This document shows positions 1 to 9,236 of a stretch of DNA of 64,000 bases, one piece after another. The stretch is from Paenibacillus fonticola DSM 21315 (GTDB lineage Bacteria > Bacillota > Bacilli > Paenibacillales > Paenibacillaceae). Location of the stretch: contig NZ_KB907270.1 in NCBI RefSeq assembly GCF_000381905.1, positions 32,117 to 96,116 on the forward strand. Direction: 5' to 3'. The notes under the pieces are model-generated. The model did not search any database. It was given only the letters and a program-made list of their open reading frames with translations, and was not told the origin of the DNA. How positions within the stretch are numbered: position 1 is the stretch's first letter; the number at the start of each line of letters is the position of its first letter. A program made the position numbers and the translations under genes.

Positions 1-38
1 CCGGCCTCTCTGGCCACATCGTATATCGTAGCTTTCAT
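1..38 (-). CDS. LacI-family regulator, N-terminal fragment cut by window edge
   Basis: Only the first 12 codons lie inside the window. They read MKATIYDVAREA, the typical first helix of a LacI/GalR helix-turn-helix. A GAGGAAG Shine-Dalgarno sits 6-7 nt before the ATG. It lies downstream of the inositol operon in the same orientation, so it could be a second regulator of that locus or belong to the next one. The rest cannot be judged. Confidence 0.6.
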   Translation of the reverse strand, partial: MKATIYDVAREA

Positions 39-69
39 ATTCGCTTCCTCATCACTGGTAGTATACAAG

Positions 70-94
70 AAGGGGATGAGCGCGTCATCCCCTT
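70..94 (-). terminator. Stem-loop after iolB, probable operon terminator
   Basis: A perfect 10-bp stem (AAGGGGATGA / TCATCCCCTT) with a 5-nt loop lies 44 nt past the iolB stop and before the next gene start. The U-tract is weak on the minus strand, so termination efficiency is uncertain. Confidence 0.55.
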
Positions 95-137
95 TCATCA
101 TTATGCTTATTTGCAGTTCATATTGCAATACGGACAT

Positions 138-971
138 TCATTTGCCGTCCGACACAGGACGGGTCATGATCCAGCTATGTTCCGGGTCGTTATGAAACTT
201 CCAGGTCCGGTGCGGCCCCGCCATAACATTCAAATAGTAGACATCATATCCGGGGGGCGCCGATACCGGATGGTACCCGCGGGGAACGAGCACCGCCTCG
301 CCGTCCTTGACGACAAGCGTTTCGTCCAGCGTACGGTCGTCGGTATATACCCGCTGTACAGCGAACCCTTGCTCTGGCTTTACCCGGAAATAGTACGTCT
401 CCTCCAGGAACGACTCCTCCGGAAGTGCGTCCCGGTCGTGCTTATGCGGCGGATAGCTCGACCAGTGGCCATTCGGAGTAAATACTTCTACGACAAGGAG
501 ACTGTCCGCCGGCTCCTGCTCGGGCAAAATATTATGAATATAGCGCTCAATATTGCCATAACCGCGCGTTTCGACGCCAACCTGCTCCGGAGTGATCAGA
601 CGAGCCTTATGTCCCCCCCGCCCAGGAGCAGAACAAATCGCCAGCTCGACAGCGGTAACAGCCTGCAGCTCAAATCGGTCGCCGTTAGGAATATAAACGG
701 AGTACGGCGGGATTTGCTCGAACACGCTCATTCTCCGGCCGATACCGCGCCATTCTTCTCCGCTTGTCGCTACGTGCGCAATGCCGCTTAGCAGTACGAG
801 ACACAGCTCATGGTCCCCTGTCTCCCTCGACAACGTTTGGCCCTCGGAGAGCTTCACCACTTCGAATCCGACATAAGTCCAGCCCGCAGACTCCGGAGTA
901 ATCGACAGAACCGTTCCATCGGCGGCTGCTTTTTGTTCTGGAGTGACAATCAATTTTGACAAAGCCAACAC
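138..971 (-). CDS. iolB: 5-deoxy-glucuronate isomerase IolB
   Basis: Predicted to convert 5-deoxy-D-glucuronate to 5-dehydro-2-deoxy-D-gluconate, the step between IolD and IolC in cytoplasmic myo-inositol breakdown. The 277-residue length is normal for the family. The C-terminal cupin half carries YPPHKHDRD and, later, VPRGYHPVSAPPGYDVYYLN, the histidine-rich metal site expected of IolB. It is the last gene of the minus-strand iol operon, 26 nt after iolG. The context with five other inositol genes makes the assignment firm. Confidence 0.93.
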   Translation of the reverse strand: MLALSKLIVTPEQKAAADGTVLSITPESAGWTYVGFEVVKLSEGQTLSRETGDHELCLVLLSGIAHVATSGEEWRGIGRRMSVFEQIPPYSVYIPNGDRFELQAVTAVELAICSAPGRGGHKARLITPEQVGVETRGYGNIERYIHNILPEQEPADSLLVVEVFTPNGHWSSYPPHKHDRDALPEESFLEETYYFRVKPEQGFAVQRVYTDDRTLDETLVVKDGEAVLVPRGYHPVSAPPGYDVYYLNVMAGPHRTWKFHNDPEHSWIMTRPVSDGK

Positions 972-997
972 CTCCCAATCGCTTCCTTGATTAAGAC

Positions 998-2041
998 TTA
1001 AACCATCTCCGCCATTTGATGGCGCAGCTCGGTCAGCTCACTTAGCTTCACCGGACGCTTCAGCACATATGAAAACTTCGCGGCGAGCGCAATACGCTCC
1101 GCCTGCAGCCCGTCGTTGCCGTCAGCCGGAAGCGGGGTATCGTTTATGAGACTGTCGATGAATATTTGCGTCTCTTCCACATAGGCTTGGGTGTATCGCT
1201 CGAGGAAGAAATGCAGCGGCTTCTCGGAGACAACGCCGTCCGCACCGCTCACAACCGCCGAATTCGGATGATCGTTAGCCACGGTTACACTCCCTTTACA
1301 TCCGAACACTTCCACTCGCTGATCATAACCGTACACAGCCTTACGGCTGTTGTCGATGACGCCGAGAGCGCCGCTCGCGAAACGAAGCGTGATAATAGCC
1401 GTATCGACGTCTCCGAACTCGGCGAAGACCGGATCGACCAGTACGGCGCCTTGCACGTACACTTCTTCCACTTCGCTCCCGGACAGGAAGCGCGCCATGT
1501 CGAAATCGTGAATGGCCATATCCATGAAGAGTCCGCCGGATACTTTAATGTATTCCTTCGGCGGCGGGCTCGGGTCGCGCGACGTGATCTTCACGATGTG
1601 CAGATCGCCGATCGTACCAGCTGCGACGTGCTCCCGTACGCGCTTGAAGTTATGGTCAAAGCGCCGGTTGAAGCCGATCTGCAGCTTTACTCCCGCTTTG
1701 CGAACCGCCTCCAGCGCCTCTTCCGTTTGCGCGATATCCATGCTCACGGGCTTCTCGCAAAAGATATGTTTGCCTGCTTGAGCAGCTTGCTTGATCAGCG
1801 GCACGTGAGTATCGGTCGACGAGCAAATAAATACCGCATCGATATCAGGATGGTTGATAATCTCCAAGCTGTTCTTTGTGACCAGACCGATGCCTCTTAC
1901 AGCAGCCCAGGCTTCCAGCTCGGGACCTGCGAACAAATCGCTGACGGCGACGACTTCCGCATTCGGGAACCGAATCAAGTTGTCCGCGTGGATTTTGCCG
2001 ATCCGCCCCGTTCCGATAATGCCAATTTTAATCTTTATCAT
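998..2041 (-). CDS. iolG: Inositol 2-dehydrogenase IolG
   Basis: NAD-dependent oxidation of myo-inositol to scyllo-inosose, the entry step of the pathway. The protein begins MIKIKIGIIGTGRIGKIHAD, a GxGxxG Rossmann motif, followed by the FCEKPVSMD motif of the Gfo/Idh/MocA family. I chose the ATG at 2041 because GGGAGG lies just upstream; the frame stays open further upstream, but that extension lacks family similarity. The resulting 347 residues match the family. A close paralogue acting on another inositol stereoisomer cannot be excluded. Confidence 0.92.
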   Translation of the reverse strand: MIKIKIGIIGTGRIGKIHADNLIRFPNAEVVAVSDLFAGPELEAWAAVRGIGLVTKNSLEIINHPDIDAVFICSSTDTHVPLIKQAAQAGKHIFCEKPVSMDIAQTEEALEAVRKAGVKLQIGFNRRFDHNFKRVREHVAAGTIGDLHIVKITSRDPSPPPKEYIKVSGGLFMDMAIHDFDMARFLSGSEVEEVYVQGAVLVDPVFAEFGDVDTAIITLRFASGALGVIDNSRKAVYGYDQRVEVFGCKGSVTVANDHPNSAVVSGADGVVSEKPLHFFLERYTQAYVEETQIFIDSLINDTPLPADGNDGLQAERIALAAKFSYVLKRPVKLSELTELRHQMAEMV

Positions 2042-2229
2042 ATTGTATCCTCCCGCTTTCCCCGCGCAGCCGAATAGTTGAATTTTGGCCCGGCCGACCC
2101 CTTGATCGCTTCGCGAGCCGGTATCAAATAATTTCTCGGATCGTAAACTTCCCGATTTTTGTAAATAAGCGCGAATCGTTGCAGTGCATGTCATACGAAT
2201 GCCTCCGTCTGCCTGTTAACCCCCCGCTG

Positions 2230-3675
2230 TTACCAGCGTGTAGTCACCATTTTTTTGCGGGTATAGAACTCCACTCCGTCCGTACCGTTCGCGTGAAGGT
2301 CGCCGTAGAAAGACTTCTTCCATCCGGAGAACGGGAAGAATGCCATCGGGGCCGGAACACCGAGATTGACTCCGAGCATGCCTGCATCGATCGTTTCCCG
2401 GAACAGCCGCATATTAGCCCCGCTTCTCGTAAACAAGCAGGCGCCGTTCGCGAATTCCGAGCGGTTGGCAAGTTCGATCGCTTCTTCCAGTGTCGCTACC
2501 CGCATGATCGATAACACTGGAGCGAAAATCTCGTCCTCCCAAATTTTCATGCCGTATTGTACTTGGTCAAACAGCGTCGGGCCTACGAAAAAGCCTTTGC
2601 CTTCGGCTGCCGCATCTTTACGGCCATCGCGGAGGAGCAGCGCGCCTTCCTTCTCGCCGATCTCGATGTACTTGAGCGTCCGCTCCTTATGCGGTCCGCG
2701 GATAACAGGTCCGAGAAACACTCCTTGCTCCAGACCGTTGCCGATGGTCAGCTTGTCGGCGGCTTCGACCAGGCTGTTGACCAGCGTGTCGCCGATTTCC
2801 CCTACCGCCACTACGACGGAACAGGCCATGCAGCGCTCTCCGGCGGAGCCGAAGGCGGCGTTGACGATTTCTTTCACCGTGAGATCAAGGTCGGCGTCCG
2901 GCATAACGATCGAGTGGTTCTTCGCACCGGCGAGCGCCTGCACGCGCTTGCCGTTGGCGGAAGCAGTCTTGTACACATATTCGGCCACCGGCTGGGAGCC
3001 GACGAAGGAAATCGCCGCGATCGACGGATGCTCGAGGACGCCGTTGACGACGTCATGAGCGCCATGAACGATATTGAATACGCCCGCCGGCAAACCAGCC
3101 TCTTGAAACAGCTCGGCAAGCCTATTTGTGAGCAGAGGAGTCCGTTCGGAAGGTTTCAGAACGAACGTATTGCCGCAAGCGATCGCCAGCGGAAACATCC
3201 AGCATGGAACCATCATCGGGAAGTTAAACGGCGTAATGCCGCCTATGACACCGATCGGATACCGGTACATGCCGGACTCCAGATTCGTCGCGATGTCCGG
3301 CAACTGTTTGCCCATCATCAGATTCGGGGCACCTGCCGCAAATTCGACGCATTCGATACCGCGCTGCACTTCGCCGTACGCTTCGCTGTAGCTTTTGCCG
3401 TTCTCAAGCGTGACGAGCTTGGCGAGCTCCTCCCAGTTTTCCACCAATAACTGCTGGTATTTGAACAGGATGCGGGCGCGGCGCGGAACCGGTGTGCGGC
3501 TCCACGTTTTGAACGCTTCCTTAGCGGTTTGGACCGCCTGGTCCACATCTTCTTTGGTAGAAAGGGGCACGTAAGCGAGAATTTCTTCCGTTGCGGGGTT
3601 ATAAACAGGATCCTTCCGGTCGGTCTGAGCTTCCACCCATTGTCCGCCGATCCAGTTTTTTAATAATTGCGTCAT
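2230..3675 (-). CDS. mmsA: Methylmalonate-semialdehyde dehydrogenase (CoA-acylating)
   Basis: Also called IolA. It oxidises malonic or methylmalonic semialdehyde with CoA and NAD to acetyl-CoA or propionyl-CoA, the last step of inositol catabolism. The 481-residue aldehyde dehydrogenase fold shows NFPMMVPCWMFPLAIACGN (cofactor site) and the catalytic cysteine in GERCMACSVVV, which are hallmarks of MmsA. GVNLGVPAPMAFFPFSGWK near the C terminus is also typical. It sits inside the iol operon between iolC and iolG. Confidence 0.94.
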   Translation of the reverse strand: MTQLLKNWIGGQWVEAQTDRKDPVYNPATEEILAYVPLSTKEDVDQAVQTAKEAFKTWSRTPVPRRARILFKYQQLLVENWEELAKLVTLENGKSYSEAYGEVQRGIECVEFAAGAPNLMMGKQLPDIATNLESGMYRYPIGVIGGITPFNFPMMVPCWMFPLAIACGNTFVLKPSERTPLLTNRLAELFQEAGLPAGVFNIVHGAHDVVNGVLEHPSIAAISFVGSQPVAEYVYKTASANGKRVQALAGAKNHSIVMPDADLDLTVKEIVNAAFGSAGERCMACSVVVAVGEIGDTLVNSLVEAADKLTIGNGLEQGVFLGPVIRGPHKERTLKYIEIGEKEGALLLRDGRKDAAAEGKGFFVGPTLFDQVQYGMKIWEDEIFAPVLSIMRVATLEEAIELANRSEFANGACLFTRSGANMRLFRETIDAGMLGVNLGVPAPMAFFPFSGWKKSFYGDLHANGTDGVEFYTRKKMVTTRW

Positions 3676-3702
3676 GCAGCAAAACCTCCTCGAGTATTCT
3701 GG

Positions 3703-4710
3703 TTAAACCGTAATTTCACCGCGGTTGCATCGTTCGATATAATCGTCTACCTGCGCGGCAGTCGGCATGGCGTCGGAACAACTGTGACTGGAGATGACGA
3801 TACAGGCCGCCGCGCTTCCGTATTCCATACTGCGTTCCAAGGTCCAGCCCTGCATGATGCCGTACAGAAAGCCTGCTGCATACGAATCACCGGCTCCGAA
3901 CGTCTTAACTACCTTCGCCGGGAACGTCTTGGCGCGATGGCTCGCTCCGTCCTTCGTATAAGCGATGGAGCCGTCTTTGCCGTGCTTGATGATGACGATT
4001 TGGGCTGAATGGTCGAACCATTTGGAAGCCGTCACTTGGTCGCTATGCTCTGGATTGTGCTCGAAACGCTCCATCATGTCGAACTCTTCGCGCGTACCGA
4101 GTATGATGTCGCATTTCTCTGCAGCCAGGTTGTAGTAAACTGCGGTTTCCTCTTTCGAAGTCCAAGTGTACGGACGATAATCAAGGTCGAAAGCGATGAC
4201 GGCGCCCTGCTTCTTCGCGTACGCAAGAGCCTGGAACACCGCTTCGCGTGACGGGCTTTGCGCCAGCGCGGTACCCGAAATAAGCAGCATCTTCGACCTG
4301 GCGATCGTCTGCTCGTTCACTTCGCTTGGGGTCAGCTTAAGATCCGCGACGTTATCGCGATACATGAGAATGCTGCAATCCGTGGGGCTCTTGATTTCCG
4401 TGAAAGCAAGCCCTGTAACCGCTCCGGTCTTGTCCGTCACGATGTTCCCGGTCTCGATCCCGTTTCGGGTCAGATATTCTTGAATGAAGCGGCCCATCTG
4501 GTCGTCGGCGATTTTGCCGATGAAAGCGGTCTTCAGCCCCAGTCGGGACATGCCGATGGTAATGTTCGCCGGGGAGCCTCCGACATATTTGGTGAAAGTG
4601 CTCGTTTGCTCCATGGGACGGTTAATTTCATTGGCATTCAAGTCGATGCAAAGTCTGCCGATGGCGGTAAAATCCAGTTCCCGCCCAGCCGGAAATGTGA
4701 CGTAATTCAT
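3703..4710 (-). CDS. iolC: 5-dehydro-2-deoxygluconokinase IolC
   Basis: PfkB-family sugar kinase that phosphorylates 5-dehydro-2-deoxygluconate. The N-terminal GGSPANITIGMSRLG and the C-terminal FGAGDSYAAGFLYG (anion hole and catalytic Asp of GAGD) are clear. Length of 335 residues is normal. It follows iolE by 22 nt and precedes mmsA by 27 nt. No IolJ-type aldolase is visible in the operon, so the aldolase for the IolC product must lie elsewhere. Confidence 0.94.
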   Translation of the reverse strand: MNYVTFPAGRELDFTAIGRLCIDLNANEINRPMEQTSTFTKYVGGSPANITIGMSRLGLKTAFIGKIADDQMGRFIQEYLTRNGIETGNIVTDKTGAVTGLAFTEIKSPTDCSILMYRDNVADLKLTPSEVNEQTIARSKMLLISGTALAQSPSREAVFQALAYAKKQGAVIAFDLDYRPYTWTSKEETAVYYNLAAEKCDIILGTREEFDMMERFEHNPEHSDQVTASKWFDHSAQIVIIKHGKDGSIAYTKDGASHRAKTFPAKVVKTFGAGDSYAAGFLYGIMQGWTLERSMEYGSAAACIVISSHSCSDAMPTAAQVDDYIERCNRGEITV

Positions 4711-4732
4711 GCTTTGTTCCCCTCGCTTTCAT

Positions 4733-5626
4733 TTAAATCAAGGACTCCATATAGGCGATTGCCTTGTTTGCGAACTCGTACGCCGGATACTTCGCCGGAT
4801 CTTGCTCCCCTTCGAGCATCGCCCAGCCGTTATAGCCGCGTGCCGCAAGCTCCCGAATAATCGGAGAAAAATCGAGATCACCTGTTCCAGGCACCGTGAA
4901 GACACCCTTACGGATGCATGTGATAAAATCGCAGCCCTCCGCCTGAGCTTGCTCTAGAACATTTTTGCGAACATCCTTCAAGTGGACGTAAGCGATTCGA
5001 TCGTAATGCTTGTTCAGCACGTCCAGCGGATCCGCTCCGCCGTAGTAGGCATGACCCGTATCGTACAGCAAGTGCACAAGGCCCGGATCTGTGAGTTCCA
5101 TCAGCCGGTCAATCTCCTCCGGGCGTTCCACGACGGTGCCGCCGTGGTGATGGTAGGTCAGCTTCAGCCCGTGCTCCTTGGCTATAGTCCCGGCCGCATT
5201 TAATCCTTCCGCCAAGTTAGCCCAACCGGCCTCATCAAGACGCAATACCACTTTCTCGTACGGGGTGCGACGCGGATCGAAGTGCAAGGAACCGCCAATC
5301 TCGCAGGTGCTGATGACCGTACTGCCCATTTCCTTCAAAAATAGGACATGTTCCCGATATGCTTCGAGCTCCGTTTCCCGGTACGCCGGATCGGAGAAGA
5401 GCACCGATTTCCACTGCGAAACGAGCTGTAGGTCCCGCTTAGCTAATTCTTGTTTGAGCAGCTCAATATCGGTCGGATATTTCCTGCCCATCTCCGTGCC
5501 ATGCAGGCCCAGCTTCCGCATTTCGTCCATAATCTGCTCATAGGTGGTGTCCGCACCGTGTTCCTTGACGTCCTCCCCGACCCAGTTAATCGGATGTGCG
5601 CCGAGCCGAAACGGCAATTTCCCCAT
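4733..5626 (-). CDS. iolE: myo-inosose-2 dehydratase IolE
   Basis: Dehydrates scyllo-inosose to the trihydroxycyclohexane-dione that IolD hydrolyses. The sequence is a xylose-isomerase-like TIM barrel starting MGKLPFRLGAHPINWVGED, with LTYHHHGGTVVE, LLYDTGHAYYGG and VHLKDVR metal-site strands. The ATG at 5626 follows GGAGGG by 8 nt; longer versions of the frame run into iolD and are not needed. The result is 297 residues, standard for IolE. Confidence 0.94.
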   Translation of the reverse strand: MGKLPFRLGAHPINWVGEDVKEHGADTTYEQIMDEMRKLGLHGTEMGRKYPTDIELLKQELAKRDLQLVSQWKSVLFSDPAYRETELEAYREHVLFLKEMGSTVISTCEIGGSLHFDPRRTPYEKVVLRLDEAGWANLAEGLNAAGTIAKEHGLKLTYHHHGGTVVERPEEIDRLMELTDPGLVHLLYDTGHAYYGGADPLDVLNKHYDRIAYVHLKDVRKNVLEQAQAEGCDFITCIRKGVFTVPGTGDLDFSPIIRELAARGYNGWAMLEGEQDPAKYPAYEFANKAIAYMESLI

Positions 5627-5649
5627 CGCTTTCGCCCTCCATTGTCGTA

Positions 5650-7515
5650 TCAGATTGTTCTTGCCGCTTGAATCCGTTCCTTCATTTCCAAATGTGCCTT
5701 GCGCACGTTTTCGCTGGAGGACACTTCGGGAACGCCGACGTTCCACCATGATTCGTAGCCGGAAGTGTTTGTTCCCGGCACGACGGAAATTTCGATCAGT
5801 GTCGTGATAGTTTCGCGCTTTGCGAGCAGCAGCGCTTCCTTCAGTTCATCCGCCGTTGCTGCTTTATAAGCTTTAGCCCCAAGGCTGCGGGCATGAGCAG
5901 CAAAATCGATCGGCATATATCCGCCGGTAAGCCGCCCTGTTGCCTGCTCACGGTATCGGAATTCATTGCCAAATCCGTCGCTGCCGTGGCCTCGCTGTAA
6001 ATTGTGAATGCACTGGAAGCCGTGATTATCGAACAATAAGACCGTAATTTTCCTGCCTTCCTGCAGACTTGTAACGAGCTCAGAGTGAAGCATCAGGTAA
6101 CTGCCGTCTCCTACCATCGCATATACACCGCGTTCCGGCTCCGCAAGCGCTGCGCCAAAAGCCCCGCTCACCTCATATCCCATGCAGGAGAAACCATACT
6201 CCATGTGGTACGTCTTCGGCTCCACAGCTCTCCATACCCGGTGCAGGTCACCAGGTAGACTTCCCGCCGCGCATACGATGACGTCGCTCGGATCGATCGT
6301 CTCCTGAATGACACCAAGCGCTCGGGTCTGCGTCAACCCTTGCTCATGCTCAATGGTAAACAGGCGGTCGACTTCGGCATCCCACTGCTGCTTCAAAGCC
6401 GCTATTTCTCCGTCCTCGTAGGAGCTGCGATAGGCTTGCGCATGTAATGCTTCGCCCAGCGCCTTGAGACCGAGCTTCGCATCGCAGGTCAGCGCCGCGC
6501 CGCTCCACTTGCTCGAGTCAAACGCACTGACGTTGATGTTCACAAACTGCACCGCAGGATTCGCAAAAGCCGACTTGGAGGCTGTCGTGAAGTCGGAGTA
6601 GCGGGTTCCGATGCCGATAATAACGTCCGCTTCCTTCGCCAGAAGGTTGGCAGCCAAAGTACCGGTGACGCCGATGCCACCAACATTCAACGGATGATTC
6701 CATGGAAGCGAGCTTTTGCCGGCTTGCGTCTCCGCAACCGGAATGGCGAACGCTTCGGCGAATTCGCGCAGCTCCTGAACGGCGGATGCGTACAAGACAC
6801 CGCCGCCTGCGATGATGAGCGGCCGCTTCTTGCCTTGCAGCAGCTTCGCGGCCCGCTCAAGCGCATCGGTCGCCGCAGGGTGCCGGTCTACGTAATGGAC
6901 CCGCTTCTCAAAGAAGGCCTCCGGATAGTCGTATGCTTCGGCTTGAACATCCTGCGGCAACGCGAGCGTAACGGCTCCGGTCTCGGCCGGATCGGTCAGC
7001 ACGCGCATCGCCTGCAGCGCAGCGGTCATCAGTTGCTCCGGCCGAACGATCCGGTCCCAATATTTGCTGACTGCCTTGAATGGATCGTTCGCCGACACGG
7101 TATAATCGCTGGTTACTTCAAGCTGCTGCAGCACGGGGTCGGGCTGCCGCGATGCAAAATTGTCTCCTGGCAGCAAAAGCACCGGAATACGGTTGACCGT
7201 CGCTGTGGCCGCCGCCGTTACCATATTCAGCGCCCCTGGTCCAATAGAAGTCGTGCAGGCAAAAATTTGCTTGCGATTGCTTTGCTTGGCGAAAGCGGTT
7301 GCAGAATGAACCATACCCTGTTCGTTCTTGCCTTGAATGAACAACAGATCGCTCTCCGCCCGTTCGAGCGCCTCACCGATACCGGTGACATTACCATGCC
7401 CGAATATGCCCATGACGCCACGAACGAACTTGGTCTCTACGCCGTCGACCGAAATGTACTGCCGATCCAGAAACTGAAGTAATGCCTGAGCCATCGTCAA
7501 TCGAATCGTTGCCAT
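5650..7515 (-). CDS. iolD: 3D-(3,5/4)-trihydroxycyclohexane-1,2-dione hydrolase IolD
   Basis: Thiamine-diphosphate enzyme that opens the inositol ring to 5-deoxy-glucuronate. The 621-residue protein has the N-terminal Pyr domain (VFGHGN-type stretch near residue 33), a central domain and a C-terminal PP domain with the ThDP/Mg motif GDGSYLMLHSELVTSLQE. It is the first gene of the iol operon; GGAGTG precedes the ATG. The palindromic operator at 7571..7596 lies 56 nt upstream, so this promoter probably drives all six genes. Confidence 0.94.
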   Translation of the reverse strand: MATIRLTMAQALLQFLDRQYISVDGVETKFVRGVMGIFGHGNVTGIGEALERAESDLLFIQGKNEQGMVHSATAFAKQSNRKQIFACTTSIGPGALNMVTAAATATVNRIPVLLLPGDNFASRQPDPVLQQLEVTSDYTVSANDPFKAVSKYWDRIVRPEQLMTAALQAMRVLTDPAETGAVTLALPQDVQAEAYDYPEAFFEKRVHYVDRHPAATDALERAAKLLQGKKRPLIIAGGGVLYASAVQELREFAEAFAIPVAETQAGKSSLPWNHPLNVGGIGVTGTLAANLLAKEADVIIGIGTRYSDFTTASKSAFANPAVQFVNINVSAFDSSKWSGAALTCDAKLGLKALGEALHAQAYRSSYEDGEIAALKQQWDAEVDRLFTIEHEQGLTQTRALGVIQETIDPSDVIVCAAGSLPGDLHRVWRAVEPKTYHMEYGFSCMGYEVSGAFGAALAEPERGVYAMVGDGSYLMLHSELVTSLQEGRKITVLLFDNHGFQCIHNLQRGHGSDGFGNEFRYREQATGRLTGGYMPIDFAAHARSLGAKAYKAATADELKEALLLAKRETITTLIEISVVPGTNTSGYESWWNVGVPEVSSSENVRKAHLEMKERIQAARTI

Positions 7516-7570
7516 CGAATCACTCCATTGTTAGTTAATCCTTGTTTTTTTCTTGACTTGTTTCTTTAAA

Positions 7571-7596
7571 AATTAGGTAAAGCGCTTTACCTAATT
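7571..7596. promoter_or_regulatory. 26-bp perfect palindrome, probable LacI-type operator of the iol operon
   Basis: The sequence reads AATTAGGTAAAGC then its exact mirror, 13 + 13 bp with a central GCGC. LacI/GalR proteins bind such even-centred palindromes. It lies 56 nt before the iolD start codon and about 390 nt past the end of the adjacent LacI-family gene. Which of the two nearby LacI-type genes binds it is not shown by sequence. Confidence 0.8.
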
Positions 7597-7624
7597 GTAC
7601 AACGATTCTTCACGGTTCTCAATA

Positions 7625-7822
7625 CTAATTTTTTTGACGTTTCAGATTCATCAAAATACTGGCGAATGACGCGCTATGTCGTCTCTTTGCCGGTCCTTGT
7701 CGTACGCTTGATATACACACCCGATCCCAGTACTCGGGCCTGAACAGCTCTATGGACACCCTATCTCCGTAACCTATTGCTTCTGCGTTTACTAGAATAG
7801 CCTTCCAGGTGCACTCATCCAT
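7625..7822 (-). pseudogene. Remnant of a sugar-phosphate isomerase/epimerase C terminus
   Basis: The translated stretch AIGYGDRVSIELFRPEYWDR resembles the final strand of xylose-isomerase-like TIM-barrel proteins (IolI/IolH type), where 'GYDGxVSIELFxxEYW' is common. What follows does not fit the family and there is no good start, so it reads as a decayed 3' end. Its place between the iol operator and the lacI gene suggests an iol-related isomerase was lost here. The rest of the 470-nt gap shows only the operator. Confidence 0.4.
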
Positions 7823-7988
7823 AGCCCGGCCATTCCCGATGGTGATTCCCTAAACGCTCCGGACGGCTAGTCTTCGATGTCGTCGATATGAAAAACAAAG
7901 AAAAAAGTAATCGATTAACTTATTATAAAAAATAACTGCGCAGCTTACGGTCAAAATTCTCCTCTGAACGTAAACACGCAGACAATCG

Positions 7989-8987
7989 TTACTGTTTATT
8001 TGAAGTCGTAGCGCGAACCTTAATTTCAGGAAACATCCTGATTCGTTGGTTTATTTTCTGGCCGCGTTCAATTTTATTAACAATCACTTCCATGACCTTC
8101 TGACCCAAATCCCCCACAGGCATTGCAACCGAAGTGAGCTCTGGATGGATAATTTTACACCATACCGTGTTATCGAAGCCAACAACGGACAGCTCTTCGG
8201 GAATGGCAACACCTCGTATTCTGGCGGCCCTCATGCTGCCAACGGCCAGTATATCGTTGCAGCCGAATATCGCGCTCGGTCTTTCCGCCAAATCCAACAA
8301 TCGTCCACCGGTTGCTTCCGCTTCGTCAATTTTATGTCCGCTATACATAATAAGGCTTTCGACCGGATCAATACCCGCGTTCTGCAAGGCAGTCAAATAA
8401 CCACGAACCCGTTCATTGCTACTGAACGTTTCCTCAGCAATCACGCCTATGCGCCGATGTCCTAAAGCAAGAAGATGCTCCGTTGCTATGATTCCTCCTT
8501 GATAATCGTCCACCGTTACGCTGTCGATTAACAATTCAGGTTTTTCGTAGGCAAACAAAACGACCGGCACCTCGTCTTTAAGCAGTTCTTCAAGCATTCT
8601 CGTGTTTTTGAAACGTGAAGCGATAATAAATCCGTCAACCTGCTTTTGCCGCATGAGCGTGATATGCTTCGCTTCCTTCTCGGGATCGTTGTCCGTGCTG
8701 CACAAAACGATACTGAACCCAAAGCCTTGACCGCTCGCCTCAATACTTTTTAAATATTGCGCGTAAATCGGGTTGTCCATATCAGGTATCAACAGAGCGA
8801 TTTGATAGGTCAGCTTCCCTTTCATCGCCGATGCCAGGACGTTGGGCTGATAGTGCAGCTCTTCTATGATTTTAAGAACTCTTTGCCTGGTATTGATGCT
8901 GATCTTGCCATTGTTGTTAATGACCTTTGAAACGGTGGCCGTCGAAACCTTCGCGAGCCTGGCGATATCATAAATGGTAGGTTTCAT
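7989..8987 (-). CDS. LacI-family transcriptional regulator, likely inositol-responsive
   Basis: An N-terminal HTH (MKPTIYDIARLAKVSTATVS) is followed by the hinge helix HYQPNVLASAM and a periplasmic-binding-like effector domain (IPDMDNPIYAQYLKSIE, GHRRIGVIAEE, FGCNDILAVG). 332 residues from the ATG at 8987; a GTG two codons earlier is possible, and neither has a strong Shine-Dalgarno. It stands directly upstream of the iol operon and is the best candidate for binding the palindrome at 7571..7596. Bacillus subtilis uses a DeoR-type IolR instead. Effector unknown. Confidence 0.88.
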   Translation of the reverse strand: MKPTIYDIARLAKVSTATVSKVINNNGKISINTRQRVLKIIEELHYQPNVLASAMKGKLTYQIALLIPDMDNPIYAQYLKSIEASGQGFGFSIVLCSTDNDPEKEAKHITLMRQKQVDGFIIASRFKNTRMLEELLKDEVPVVLFAYEKPELLIDSVTVDDYQGGIIATEHLLALGHRRIGVIAEETFSSNERVRGYLTALQNAGIDPVESLIMYSGHKIDEAEATGGRLLDLAERPSAIFGCNDILAVGSMRAARIRGVAIPEELSVVGFDNTVWCKIIHPELTSVAMPVGDLGQKVMEVIVNKIERGQKINQRIRMFPEIKVRATTSNKQ

Positions 8988-9236
8988 AAGCACAGTCCAA
9001 TCTATGGTTTTTAAACTTATTTTACATCAACGAAACAACATTAGAAACATTGCATCAGACACACGTAGTCATTCGGATCAATATCCCCAGGGGGGAAGTG
9101 CGTGCAATCACCTTGTCTGACCAAGCTAATAGATTGAATCTACACCAATCGACACATATCAGATTGCAGCACGCTGTAGGCTCGAAAACCTTGTGGAAAC
9201 ATTCACTATAGTGACCAGCACTCTTTTTATGACAAA

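Noticed and set aside
1166..2077. Long plus-strand open frame opposite iolG
   Set aside because: Antisense shadow of a GC-rich gene with clear homology on the other strand; no ribosome site or family match.
6694..7482. Plus-strand frame opposite iolD
   Set aside because: Shadow of iolD; composition is a reflection of the sense codons.
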